DNA from: Bog-473 sp963840435
Lineage (GTDB): Bacteria; Actinomycetota; Acidimicrobiia; Acidimicrobiales; RAAP-2
Direction of reading: 5' to 3'
Length of the DNA stretch: 64,000 bases
Assembly (NCBI GenBank): GCA_963840435.1
Contig: CAWIYY010000006.1
Coordinates: 135,167 to 199,166, forward strand
The position numbers and the translations under genes were made by a program. Within the stretch, counting starts at the first letter, position 1, and the number at the start of each line of letters is the position of its first letter. Positions 42,956-52,058 of the stretch are shown piece after piece. The notes beneath the pieces are model-generated. The model saw only the letters and a list, made by a program, of their open reading frames with translations, ran no database searches and was not told the DNA's origin.

Positions 42956-43513
42956 CTAGCGACGACGCGACGACTCGTTCAGAGAGATTGCTTCCTGGAC
43001 CAAAGCGGCCAGAGCTCGTTCGTTCACCGCCTCGCCTTCGTGGAAGTCGATTGCCCGTCTGACGTTGCCTTCGAGGCTGGAGTTGAAGAGGCCGGCGGGG
43101 TCATTCAGGGAAGCGCCCTTCGCGAAGGTCAGCTTCACGATGCTCTTGTAGGTCTCACCTGTGCAAATCATTCCGTCGTGGTACCACACGGGGACCCCCC
43201 TCCACTTCCATTCCTCGACCACGTCGGGATCAACTCGCTTCAGAAGCGCGCGGATCCGAGAGAGCATCTCGCCTCGCCAGTCGCCAAGGTCTTTGATCCT
43301 GGCATCAATCATCCGCGACGCGCTCCCATTCCCCTGAGCCGCTGGCACCTGCTTTGCGGCTTTCTTGACCGGAGCCTTTGCGGGCACCTTCTTGGCCGGC
43401 ACCTTCTTCGCGGCCTTCTTGGCTGGCACCTTCTTGGCCGGGGCCTTGGCCGGCACCCGCTTGGCGGCTTTCTTGGCCGGCACCTTCTTGGCCGGTACCC
43501 GCTTCGTAGCCAT
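42956..43513 (-). CDS. DUF1801-domain protein with lysine/alanine/proline-rich histone-like tail
   Basis: A 185-residue fusion. Residues 1-~60 are a low-complexity basic tail of repeated KKVPAK/KAPAK/KKAAK units, like the tails of histone H1-like and actinobacterial HupB proteins. Residues ~70-180 are a DUF1801 (YdhG-like) domain: DWRGEMLSRIRALL, VVEEWKWRGVPVWYHDG, VKLTFAKGASL. The tail should bind DNA or RNA; the DUF1801 domain has no known activity. GAGG before the ATG at 43513 decides the start. The repeated codons make the tail prone to slippage. Confidence 0.82.
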   Translation of the reverse strand: MATKRVPAKKVPAKKAAKRVPAKAPAKKVPAKKAAKKVPAKKVPAKAPVKKAAKQVPAAQGNGSASRMIDARIKDLGDWRGEMLSRIRALLKRVDPDVVEEWKWRGVPVWYHDGMICTGETYKSIVKLTFAKGASLNDPAGLFNSSLEGNVRRAIDFHEGEAVNERALAALVQEAISLNESSRRR

Positions 43514-43920
43514 CTGCACCTCATTTCGTGGGTGGGTCTGTCGAGAACAACGGCCCGCAGTATTTCAGCCGGGCGACCGCATGAGCGGGAAGACGAAGTG
43601 TCGTCGGTGCCGACTGCTCCCGTACATCGCTCGATCACCGAACCGTTCGTCGAGGTTGCCAAGGTCTGTCAGGGGGACTGAGCATTTGGGCGTCGTCGAC
43701 ATCTGGCGGTGGGAGCAGGATTTCTCGCTCATGTCGGACTGTGACGCGAGGCCTGCATTCCGCTGATGGGACTCCCGCCAACTCGACAAATCCGAGGAGG
43801 ACGGGAACGCAGGACCTGGTCGGAAGCCCGGCCAGAGATGAGCATTTCTTCTCGCAAAGCCTCTAGAAACTCCTCCTGACTGCTACTACCGTTGGAGGCA
43901 CATCGAAGGGAGCGGGACAG
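43514..43920. other. Intergenic region before the S53 peptidase
   Basis: A divergent gap of ~400 bases. No gene is supported on either strand. It probably carries promoters for both neighbours; GAAGGGAGCGGGAC directly before the GTG at 43921 includes a usable ribosome-binding site. Confidence 0.4.
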
Positions 43921-45564
43921 GTGGGAATTCGATCTAGGCGGGTGCTGGGAAGTGTCGTCGCGGCCATGACAGTTCTGTTGGCGTTTCCGGCGCTGGCCGG
44001 GGCAACGAGCGGAGGCGCACCTATTGGCCGGACCGACACCGCGGAAGCGGGAGTCGGCGCCACGCCGGCGGGCTGCAACAAGGCGGTCGGCCCACACATC
44101 GCTCGCTGCTATCTGAGCCTCGAGCAGGCTCAGCAATCCGCGCTGGCATCTCCAGCGACGACAAGTTCGACGCTCTGCGACGCCAACAAGTCGGCGGGTT
44201 GGACCGCGTGCAACCTCGAAACTGCCTACGGGATCAAGAACGACATCACGACCGATGGCAGCGGCAACGTGGTGGCCGTCGTCGAGGCCTACGACGACCC
44301 CAATGCAGCGTCGGATCTTGCAACGTATCGGAAAAAGAACAAGCTGCCCGCCTGCACGACGGCCAACGGGTGCTTCGAAAGGGTGAACCAGACGGGTCAG
44401 ACGAGCAACTACCCGAGTGAGGACAGCAGCGGCGGGTGGGCCAGCGAGACCGCGCTCGACACGCAGATGGTCTCGGCCATTTGTCCGCTCTGCCACATCT
44501 TGTTGGTCGAAGCGAACTCCAGCGGGTTCGGGGATCTGGGAACCGCCGAGAACGAAGCCGTCACCCTTGGTGCGCACGTCATCTCCAACAGCTGGGGTAG
44601 CGGGGAGTACGACGGCGAGACGGGCTTTGACGCAAATCTCGACCACCCGGGCGTGGACATCACCTACTCCTCCGGGGACGGCCAATATCAGGCCGGCGTT
44701 CAGTACCCCTCGGCGTCGCCGTATGTCACCAGTGTCGGCGGCACGCAACTCAAGCCGAAGGCAAACGCACGGGGCTGGAAGGAGACCGCCTGGGTGGGGA
44801 CCTCCAGCCCGCCGCAGGGGTCCGGGAGTGGCTGCTCGTCCTACGAGCCCAAGCCGACGTGGCAGTCCGACCCCGGGTGCGCGAACCGGATGACCGCCGA
44901 TGTAAGCGCTGTCGCGTCCAACGTGCTCTTCTACGACTCCTTTAGTCCAAGTGGACCTGGTTGGTACTTCGGATTCGGCACCAGCGTGTCGTCACCGATC
45001 ATCGCCGGCATGTACGGTCTGGCCAACAATCAGCCGACCTACACCGTTGCCGCCTCGGCCGCCTACACGGCGCCGTCGAGCGACTTCTTCGACATCAAGA
45101 AAGGCAGCGAAGGCACCTGTAGCCCGACCTACTTCTGCCAGGCCGGTCCGGGCTATGACGGTCCAACTGGGCTGGGTACGCCGGACGGCATCGGTGGATT
45201 CAAGGTCCCGGTGACCGGAGCGCCGACCATCAGCTCGGTGAGCTTCACGGGATCGGCGGCGAATCCCACCGTGACCATCTCCGGCAGCAATCTCGGCTCC
45301 GAGCCGGCTGGCAGTTCAGCTGGCTGCAGCACCAGCGGCGACAACTTCCCGGGAAACAGCCTGACCTTTGACGACACCACGGGCAGTTGGGGTGCCGGTA
45401 CCGGAGGAGACTGCATCGGCCTCGTGGTGAGCAGCTATACGAGCTCGCAGGTGGTCTACCAATTCGGCTCGGGCTACAACTCGTACGGCACCGCGAATAG
45501 CGGTGACGCGTACACCTTGACGGTCCAGGGGGTCGCCTTCAGCGGGACGGTCAGCTACAGCTGA
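43921..45564 (+). CDS. Secreted S53 (sedolisin/kumamolisin-like) peptidase
   Basis: A 547-residue exported serine-carboxyl peptidase. After a signal peptide (residues 1-~29) and a short ~70-residue pro-region, the catalytic domain runs to ~430. Glutamate E176 and aspartate D180 lie in GGWASETALD, the oxyanion aspartate D253 in SSGDGQY, and the serine S355 in GFGTSVSSP. These are the complete S53 set. The C-terminal ~110 residues resemble an Ig/IPT-like beta domain. S53 enzymes work at acid pH and usually have a ~180-residue prodomain; this short form lacks it, as in some bacterial members. GTG start. Confidence 0.9.
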   Translation: MGIRSRRVLGSVVAAMTVLLAFPALAGATSGGAPIGRTDTAEAGVGATPAGCNKAVGPHIARCYLSLEQAQQSALASPATTSSTLCDANKSAGWTACNLETAYGIKNDITTDGSGNVVAVVEAYDDPNAASDLATYRKKNKLPACTTANGCFERVNQTGQTSNYPSEDSSGGWASETALDTQMVSAICPLCHILLVEANSSGFGDLGTAENEAVTLGAHVISNSWGSGEYDGETGFDANLDHPGVDITYSSGDGQYQAGVQYPSASPYVTSVGGTQLKPKANARGWKETAWVGTSSPPQGSGSGCSSYEPKPTWQSDPGCANRMTADVSAVASNVLFYDSFSPSGPGWYFGFGTSVSSPIIAGMYGLANNQPTYTVAASAAYTAPSSDFFDIKKGSEGTCSPTYFCQAGPGYDGPTGLGTPDGIGGFKVPVTGAPTISSVSFTGSAANPTVTISGSNLGSEPAGSSAGCSTSGDNFPGNSLTFDDTTGSWGAGTGGDCIGLVVSSYTSSQVVYQFGSGYNSYGTANSGDAYTLTVQGVAFSGTVSYS

Positions 45565-45672
45565 GGGGTCGTCGCGGGCCCACTTCCCTCAGCGCATCAA
45601 CAGCGCAACGAGAGGGCGTCCGGCCTCACGGGTGTCCCGCCGCCGGTCCGTTGCCCCGCAAAGGCGACCGAG

Positions 45673-48429
45673 CTAGAGGTTTGCGGGGATGTCGGAGGCG
45701 ATCGCGCCCTGGTGCTGCCGGGTGCCGTTGCGCCGTCTCATTCCGGGACCGACCAGCAACAGGCGTCCCGAGCGAAGGAGGCGGTCGATCTTCTCCTTGG
45801 GCATCGGCTGGGCAAACAGGAATCCCTGCGCCTTGGGGCACCCGGCCTCTCGAAGGGTTCGCAGCTGATCCGGCCGCTCGATGCCCTCGGCCACGATGTC
45901 GAGGCCGAGAGCCTCGCCGAGTTGCACCAACGTGCGGACCAGCGCAGCACTCTGGACCGAGGTGGTCGCCGTCGTCAGGAAGGATCGATCGATCTTCAGG
46001 ATGTCGACCGGGAACTGGCGCAGATAGCTGAGCGACGAGAAGCCCGTCCCGAAGTCGTCGATGGCCAGCCGCACCCCGAGTGACTTCAGTTGGCGGAGAC
46101 GGTGCACGGTGGCATTGGTGTCGACCATGAGGGTCGATTCCGTGATCTCGAGGACGAGTGCGGCCGGGTCGATCCCACTTGTGCGAAGGGCATCGCGGAC
46201 GACGTCGACAAAGCGATCGGTGGCGAGCTGGACCGGCGAGACGTTCACGGCCACCGTCATCCACGGGAAGGCATAGCGCCACAAGGCACCCTGTTGACAA
46301 GCCTCGTTGAGCACCCACCGCCCCACTTCGTCGATGACCCCGATCTCCTCGGCCAACGGGATGAAACGCTCTGGGGAGACCCAGCCCAGGGTCGGATGGT
46401 GCCAGCGCAGCAGGGCCTCGACGCCGGTGAACCGGAAGTCGTTCAGGTCGACCACTGGCTGGTAGTACAGCTCGAACTGCTGCTTGCCGAGGGCTCCGTG
46501 TAGGTCGATGGCCATCTCGAGTCGTTCGTGCACCGCTGACTGCATCTCGGGGAGGAACAGGGCGGAGCAGTTCTTCCCTCGGGCCTTCGCCTGGTAGAGG
46601 GCCACGTCGGCGTTCCGGAGCAGCTCTCCAGCCTCGTACGCCTCACCCATGGCGATGCCGATGGACGCGGTGACGGTGACGTTGCGGCCGTCCAGAAAGA
46701 ACGGCGTGGCCCGGATGATGTCCAACACGTGTTGGGCCACGATCTCTGGGCCGCCCGTCAGGGAGGCGCCGGCAACGAGGACCACGAACTCGTCTCCACC
46801 GATCCGACCCAACGTGTCCACGTCGCGGACGGCCGTACTCAAGCGGGAGGCCACCGCCTGCAGGAGCTCATCACCGACGATGTGCCCAAAGGAGTCGTTG
46901 ACCTCCTTGAAGTTGTCGAGATCGACGAACAGGACGGCCATTGGTGCCTGTGCCTCTCGAGCCTCGGCGAGCAAATGCTCGGCGCGCTCGAGCAGCAGCG
47001 ATCGGTTGGGGAGCCCGGTCAGGGCGTCGTGGAGCGCCTGATGACGCAGCTGATCCTCGAGGCGACGACGTTCCGAAACGTCCTGAGCCATGACCAGAAC
47101 GCAGCCACGACCGTTGAACACCAGGCGGTGGGATGCGATATCGACATCGATCAGTAGGCCGTCCTTGGTGAGGTGGCGCCAGGAGCCGGAGTCCTCGAGA
47201 TCGTTCCGCGAGCCCGAAAGAGTGCTTTCCAGCTTCGGGACGTCCTCGGGGGGCCGGATCTGGGTGATCGTCATGGACAGGAACTCTTCACGCGAATAGC
47301 CGTAGTGAATCAGCGCAGCCTCGTTGACCTCGACGAAGCGCAAGGTCTGGACGTCGTAGACCCACATCGGGTGGGGATGGCGCTCAAAGAGCATGCGGAA
47401 GTCCTCCTGGGACTTGCGCAGGGCCTCCTCCGCATTCTTGCGACCCGCAATGTCATGCGCGAACGCGTGGAACCGGACCCCATCGGTGTCCCGGGTGCGC
47501 CAGAAGGTCTGCTCTATGGGGAACGTGCGCCCGTTGCGATGCTGCGCCATGAGCTCCTGGCGCCGGCCGAGCACCGGTGACTCGCCGGAGACGGCGAGCT
47601 CGGCCAGACCCTGATTTGTACGGTCAGTGTTGCGATCGGCCTCGGGGAGGATGAGATCTTCACCGCGACGACCGATTGCTTCGGCGCGGGTCCAACCGAA
47701 GAGCACCTCCGACTGCGAATTCCAATCGGTGACGATGCCGAGTTCGTCGATCTCGATGTAGGCGTCGTTGGCGGTCTCGAGGGTTGAGCGAAGGCGCTCT
47801 TCGGAATGGCGAAGAGAGGTCTCTGCCGCTGCGAGGTGCCCCGCACTGATGCCGAGCAGGGCGATGACGAAGAGGGTGGCCAGTGCCGTCAGGGCCGCAA
47901 GGCCGTACTCATCGGGCGGCTGGATGAAGGTCGGGGCCAGGTTCAGGCTCACCGCGGTCTGACCGGCGACGACAGCCGCCGCCACCCAGGCTGCGATCTC
48001 AGGCCATGGATTGCCCTCGGCGACCGTGAGGTTGTCGCGGGCGACGAAGACAAAGGCGAGCGTGAGGGCGGGCCCCCAGCCGGTGAGGTACATGAGGGTG
48101 GTGGCCAACGCGACCTGGACGGCGATCCGCAGGTGCAGCCGCCGTCGTGAGGGTGCCGTGACGTAGAAGAGATGAGCGCTCCACGAGAGGAAGTAGCCCA
48201 CCACGATGGCGACGACCAGCAGCCAGAGAGGCTCCCTCGCCGTCACGTGAAAGCGCTCCAGCCACCAGAGGGAGATGGCGGTTGCGACGACGATGACGAA
48301 GACGAAGCGGGTCACGGGCAGCGCCCACTCCGCCCGAACGCGGGCGGACAGCCTGGAACCCTCCGGCGTGGCGACCGTGTTCACATGGTAAAAGTCGGCA
48401 TCCGGGCCTGTTGGCCAAAGGGAGCCCAA
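45673..48429 (-). CDS. Membrane PAS-PAS-GGDEF-EAL cyclic-di-GMP enzyme
   Basis: A 918-residue protein. The N-terminus (~35-210) has about six membrane helices, then two PAS domains (~225-345 and ~350-470), GGDEF (~480-640) and EAL (~655-900). The cyclase loop is canonical (GRIGGDEFVVL) and the EAL residues are complete (GVEALLRWHHP, LEITES, DDFGTGFSSLSYL, AEGIE). It may be bifunctional, with direction set by the sensors. The membrane part resembles an integral sensory module of the MASE type, class not assigned. Monocistronic. Confidence 0.9.
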   Translation of the reverse strand: MGSLWPTGPDADFYHVNTVATPEGSRLSARVRAEWALPVTRFVFVIVVATAISLWWLERFHVTAREPLWLLVVAIVVGYFLSWSAHLFYVTAPSRRRLHLRIAVQVALATTLMYLTGWGPALTLAFVFVARDNLTVAEGNPWPEIAAWVAAAVVAGQTAVSLNLAPTFIQPPDEYGLAALTALATLFVIALLGISAGHLAAAETSLRHSEERLRSTLETANDAYIEIDELGIVTDWNSQSEVLFGWTRAEAIGRRGEDLILPEADRNTDRTNQGLAELAVSGESPVLGRRQELMAQHRNGRTFPIEQTFWRTRDTDGVRFHAFAHDIAGRKNAEEALRKSQEDFRMLFERHPHPMWVYDVQTLRFVEVNEAALIHYGYSREEFLSMTITQIRPPEDVPKLESTLSGSRNDLEDSGSWRHLTKDGLLIDVDIASHRLVFNGRGCVLVMAQDVSERRRLEDQLRHQALHDALTGLPNRSLLLERAEHLLAEAREAQAPMAVLFVDLDNFKEVNDSFGHIVGDELLQAVASRLSTAVRDVDTLGRIGGDEFVVLVAGASLTGGPEIVAQHVLDIIRATPFFLDGRNVTVTASIGIAMGEAYEAGELLRNADVALYQAKARGKNCSALFLPEMQSAVHERLEMAIDLHGALGKQQFELYYQPVVDLNDFRFTGVEALLRWHHPTLGWVSPERFIPLAEEIGVIDEVGRWVLNEACQQGALWRYAFPWMTVAVNVSPVQLATDRFVDVVRDALRTSGIDPAALVLEITESTLMVDTNATVHRLRQLKSLGVRLAIDDFGTGFSSLSYLRQFPVDILKIDRSFLTTATTSVQSAALVRTLVQLGEALGLDIVAEGIERPDQLRTLREAGCPKAQGFLFAQPMPKEKIDRLLRSGRLLLVGPGMRRRNGTRQHQGAIASDIPANL

Positions 48430-48580
48430 CGCCGAGAAGTCAATTGTTGTTGAAGACTTGTCTTTTCGTCATTTCGCCGTCCCGATCCACGAGAATGTCG
48501 AGAACACGCAGGTCAACCAGCCGAACCAGGCCAAATTGCGAGCCCCCAGGGTTTCTCCGGGATCGGCAGCAGCCGGCGGG

Positions 48581-48790
48581 TCAGTGGCGTCGAGTGGGTG
48601 CCAGCCCGATGGCCCGGACGAAATGGTTGATCTGGCGATTGCCCTCCCGGTAGATCACCCGCCGGGCATCGCGCTGTGCCGCACCGGAGGCGGCACCGCC
48701 CAAGCCGCCTCGCTGGTAGCCGTGCTCGACCGCCTCGACGTTCCCGAGGTCGCGGGCCAGGCGGTAGAGCTGGGAGCGGGTCGTGCTCAC
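48581..48790 (-). CDS. Small basic conserved hypothetical protein
   Basis: A 69-residue basic protein beginning STTRSQLYRLARDLGNVEAVEHG and ending with a REGNRQINHFVRAIG helix. I recall similar short proteins (RSQLYRLAR..LG at the start) in other actinobacteria, function unknown. The GTG start overlaps the stop of the upstream gene in GTGA, so the two are coupled. The centre is Gly/Ala rich. Confidence 0.65.
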   Translation of the reverse strand: MSTTRSQLYRLARDLGNVEAVEHGYQRGGLGGAASGAAQRDARRVIYREGNRQINHFVRAIGLAPTRRH

Positions 48791-49059
48791 TGGTGAGCAC
48801 TCTCCTTGATCGCCCTGTCAGCCAGGATGATCCTCTGCACGATCGCCCGAAGCTGCTCGGGGTCCTCGGTCGTCTCCAGCTGGCCGAGCTCGTCAGGGCT
48901 CACGCCGACGCAGCCCAGGCCGGCGTCGTTGAAGGCGGACCGGCGCCAATAGAGCCAGGCATCGCCGTCCTCGTCCTCGCCCTGCTCCTCGACCGCGTTG
49001 ATCAGGGCGACCAGCTCGATCTGGCCCTGCGCGTCGACGTCGTATTCGATGAACAGCAT
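48787..49059 (-). CDS. Small acidic hypothetical protein
   Basis: A 90-residue acidic protein (FIEYDVDAQGQIELVALINA, then an aromatic WLYWRRSAF and a final helix EQLRAIVQRIILADRA). No family recognised. It overlaps the downstream basic protein by 4 bases (GTGA); an acidic and a basic small protein made together might bind each other, although neither looks like a toxin or antitoxin. Confidence 0.6.
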   Translation of the reverse strand: MLFIEYDVDAQGQIELVALINAVEEQGEDEDGDAWLYWRRSAFNDAGLGCVGVSPDELGQLETTEDPEQLRAIVQRIILADRAIKESAHQ

Positions 49060-49418
49060 TGGCCGCTACCTCCCGCTCCAGACTGCAGCCGACCGCAGCA
49101 GGTTAGACATTCCGGGCCCGCGGGCATATCGGGTGCCGATGGACATGGGGTGGTCGGCAGGGGTCGGACAGGCCGGAGGGCGTCATCGTTCTGTCAGGTT
49201 GGTCCCGTAGCGTTCGTTCCAGCCCCATGCACGGCCGATACCGCAACGAAAGCTCCGACGGACTCCCTCGCCGTCCACCCACCCTCACGGGTGCTGGGAA
49301 TCGGCACCACCGGGCTGAGCCGTTCGGACGTCGAGACAGGCCGGTGGCTCTCTGGTCGCAGGCGCCCCGGCTAAGTTCAGCCGTTCCCAACCGATCTCGT
49401 TCGGAAGCAAGGTAGGAC
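49060..49418. other. Intergenic region
   Basis: Divergent gap between the small acidic protein and the DedA gene. No gene supported. AAGGTAGGA at 49409-49417 is the DedA ribosome-binding site. Confidence 0.4.
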
Positions 49419-50100
49419 GTGGAGCACATACTCGGGCCCCTGAGCCATGCGACGGTTCTCGGTGCGAGCTTCGAGCACTTCTTGGGGCAGTGGGGCTACC
49501 TGGGAATCCTCGTCCTCAGCTTCATCTCGGCCATGGGCCTGCCCGTCGGGGCCGAGGTGGCGGTGATCTACGGGGGCGTCCTGGCCAGCGGGCAGGTGAC
49601 GGGCGAGAAGCCGCTCAACGTGGTCGTGGTGATCGTGGTGGCCCTGCTGGGCGAGCTGCTCGGCGACGTCGCCGGCTACTCCATCGGCAAGTACGGCGGA
49701 CGGCCCCTGGTCGACAGGTTCGGCAAGTTCGTCCTCCTCACCCACAAGGACCTGGACCGGGCCGAGGCCTGGTTCGCCGCGGCGCGGCGAGCCGTTCGCC
49801 CTGTTCGGGCGCTTCATCCCGCTCTTGCGCTCCTTCGTGTCCTTCGCCTGTGGACTGGGCGAGATGGCCTTCGCCAAGTTCATGCTCTACACGTTCGTCG
49901 GCTCTGCCATCTGGGTCACGGCCCTGGCCTTCGTGGGCTACAGCCTCGGATCGAGCTACGAACACGTGCTCAAGGCCTTCAACAACGTCGGCTACGTGTT
50001 CGGCGTCCTCTTCGTGCTCGCCGTGGTGGCCGGCCTGGTCTACCGCTGGCGGGAGTACCGCAAGCAGGTGGCCGAGCAGGCGTCCGAAGCGGACGCCTGA
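49419..50100 (+). pseudogene. DedA family membrane protein, frameshifted
   Basis: A DedA/SNARE-associated family protein, probably involved in phospholipid flipping or membrane homeostasis. The first part is normal: LGQWGYLGILVLSFISAMGLP, then LLGELLGDVAGYSIGKYGG and THKDLDRAEAWFA. In the GCCGCGGCGCGGCGA tract near 49781 one base too many shifts the frame. The continuing frame gives RGEPFALFGRFIPLLRSFVS, the conserved DedA core, then three more hydrophobic segments to the stop at 50100. Removing one base gives ~226 residues, the usual length. An assembly error is likely. Confidence 0.82.
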
Positions 50101-50383
50101 GGGGGATGCCTGAGGGGGATGCCTGAGGCGTCCGCCGAGGGGGGCCTGAGGCAGAGTCGGCCCGACCCCCGGAACCCAGGCCCGGCGGCCCGTCGGGGCC
50201 GAAATCGACGTCGATGCAACCGGAATGCGACGGAACGGTGACACGACCAGGTCAGAGTAGGTATCCGGGCGGGCATTCGACCCCGAAAAGGGCTGAATGG
50301 CACAGAAAACCGCTCAGAGGGCGTTGATCAAAAATTGCGCCGGTGTTACCTTCCTGGCAGGGTCCGGGGGGGAGAGAGCGGGT

Positions 50384-52012
50384 ATGGCGATGCTGCGGGG
50401 CAGAACCCGATCTTCACATCGTGGGCGCGGGGTGCGCTGGGGGGCGATCCTCACCGGCGTCGTCGCCACCGGCCTCCCGCTGCTGGCCCTGCCCAGTCCG
50501 TCTTTGGCCGGGGCGTCCGGCGGAGCGACCGCCAAGTACATCATCTCCTCGCCTTCGGGGGACCTCTCCTCGGTCACGAATGCCGTGGCGAGCGTCGGCT
50601 CCTCGGTCAACTCCGATCTCTCCGTCGTCGGCGTCGCCACGGCGCAGCTCGACCCGGCCCAGGCGTCGTCGCTGGCGGCCCAGCCCGGCGTGGTCGTCAC
50701 GCCGAACCTCCCGGTCCAGGTGCAGGGCACGATCGGCCCGCCCGGCCGTGCGCCGGCGGCGGTCTTCCCCGAGCAGACCGGGGCGTCACAGCTCTGGGCC
50801 CAGGGCGACACCGGCCAGGGCGTGAACGTGGCCGTGCTCGACACCGGCATCACGCCGCTGCCCGACTTCGCCGGTCGACTGGTCGACGGTGTCGACCTGT
50901 CCGGCGGCAACAACCCCTGGAGGGACAAGTACGGGCACGGCACGTTCGTGGCCGGCCTGATCGCCGGCGACGGCGCCTCCTCGAACGGCCAGTACATGGG
51001 CGAAGCGCCCGGTGCCGGTCTTGTCTCGGTCAAGGTGGCGGGCGCCAGCGGCAGCACGACCCTGGCCACGGTGATCGCGGGCGTGGGGTGGACCATTGCC
51101 CACGCGGCGGTGGACAACATCCGGGTCCTGAACATGTCACTCGGCTACCTCCCGATCACGTCGACCGTGCTCGACCCGCTCGACCAGGCGGTGGAGCAGG
51201 CGTGGGAGGCCGGCATCACGGTGGTCGTGTCCGCCGGCAACTCGGGACCCGGGAACGGGACGATCCTCTCCCCGGGCGACGACCCCTTGGTCATCACGGC
51301 CGGGGCGGTCGACGACGGCGGTCAGACGACCCCGGCCGACGACACCATGACGACCTTCAGCAGCGTGGGCCCGACCAACCCCGACGGCTGGTTCAAGCCC
51401 GACCTGGTGACGTCGGGCCGCTCGGTCGTCAGCCTGCGCGACCCGGGTTCGACCATCGACCAGCAGAACCCGTCGGCCCGCATCGGCAACGCCAACTTCG
51501 TCGGCTCGGGCACCTCGTTCAGTTCGGCCATCACGAGCGGCGCCGCCGCCCTGCTGCTGTCGGCCGACCCGACGTACACGCCCGACACGGTCAAGGGCAC
51601 GCTGCTCGGCACGACGCTTCCCGGCCCGGTGGGCAACCCCTTCGTGGACGGGCACGGCATCCTCGACGTGGCCAACGCCGTGGCCTCGGGAGCCATGACC
51701 GTGTCCCAGACGCCGCCGACGCAGGCCACCGCCATGGGCAGCACGGTGGCGCTCGGGGTCAGCGGCGAGGACTCGTCGTGGAACCCGGCCAACTGGACCG
51801 GCTCGGCCTGGAACGGCTCGGCCTGGAACGGATCGGCCTGGAACGGCTCGGCCTGGAACGGCTCGGCCTGGAACGGCTCGGCCTGGAACGGCTCGGCCTG
51901 GAACGGCTCGGCCTGGAACGGGTCGGCCTGGAACGGCTCCGCTTGGAACGGCTCGGCCTGGAACGGGTCCGCCTGGAACGGGTCGGCCTGGAACGGGTCC
52001 GCCTGGAACTGA
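50384..52012 (+). CDS. Secreted S8 (subtilisin-like) peptidase with C-terminal GSAWN repeats
   Basis: A 542-residue exported subtilase. The signal peptide runs to about residue 43, then comes an inhibitor-like I9 pro-region (~48-112). The catalytic triad is D153 (VLDTGI), H185 (YGHGTFVAG) and S378 (GSGTSFSSA). After ~470 the protein becomes WNP-ANW and then 14 perfect copies of GSAWN to the stop. Trp/Asn/Ser-rich tails like this are known in some actinobacterial S8 proteases, but the role is undefined. GGGGAG precedes the ATG at 50384; the frame opens earlier, at 50297. A GGDEF-EAL gene begins 46 bases after the stop. Confidence 0.9.
   Translation: MAMLRGRTRSSHRGRGVRWGAILTGVVATGLPLLALPSPSLAGASGGATAKYIISSPSGDLSSVTNAVASVGSSVNSDLSVVGVATAQLDPAQASSLAAQPGVVVTPNLPVQVQGTIGPPGRAPAAVFPEQTGASQLWAQGDTGQGVNVAVLDTGITPLPDFAGRLVDGVDLSGGNNPWRDKYGHGTFVAGLIAGDGASSNGQYMGEAPGAGLVSVKVAGASGSTTLATVIAGVGWTIAHAAVDNIRVLNMSLGYLPITSTVLDPLDQAVEQAWEAGITVVVSAGNSGPGNGTILSPGDDPLVITAGAVDDGGQTTPADDTMTTFSSVGPTNPDGWFKPDLVTSGRSVVSLRDPGSTIDQQNPSARIGNANFVGSGTSFSSAITSGAAALLLSADPTYTPDTVKGTLLGTTLPGPVGNPFVDGHGILDVANAVASGAMTVSQTPPTQATAMGSTVALGVSGEDSSWNPANWTGSAWNGSAWNGSAWNGSAWNGSAWNGSAWNGSAWNGSAWNGSAWNGSAWNGSAWNGSAWNGSAWNGSAWN
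51800..52009 (+). repeat. Fourteen 15-bp tandem repeats encoding GSAWN
   Basis: The unit is mostly GGC-TCG-GCC-TGG-AAC and occurs 14 times without interruption. Variation is nearly confined to third positions (GGC/GGA/GGG, TCG/TCC, GCC/GCT), so the amino-acid repeat is perfect. Synonymous-only variation points to selection on the peptide. Copy number is likely to vary between strains. Confidence 0.95.
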
Positions 52013-52058
52013 CCGAGCTGAGCTCGAGCAGGACGCCCGCCGGCGGGACTGGAGTGTC

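Noticed and set aside
43330..43513. CRISPR or minisatellite in the KVPAK region
   Set aside because: The repeats are coding and irregular; they make the basic tail of the DUF1801 protein.
48581..49059. Toxin-antitoxin pair
   Set aside because: Small, overlapping, one acidic and one basic, but neither has a toxin fold or an antitoxin DNA-binding motif that I recognise.
51800..52009. CRISPR array
   Set aside because: The 15-bp units are contiguous, lack spacers and encode a perfect peptide repeat inside a protease gene.
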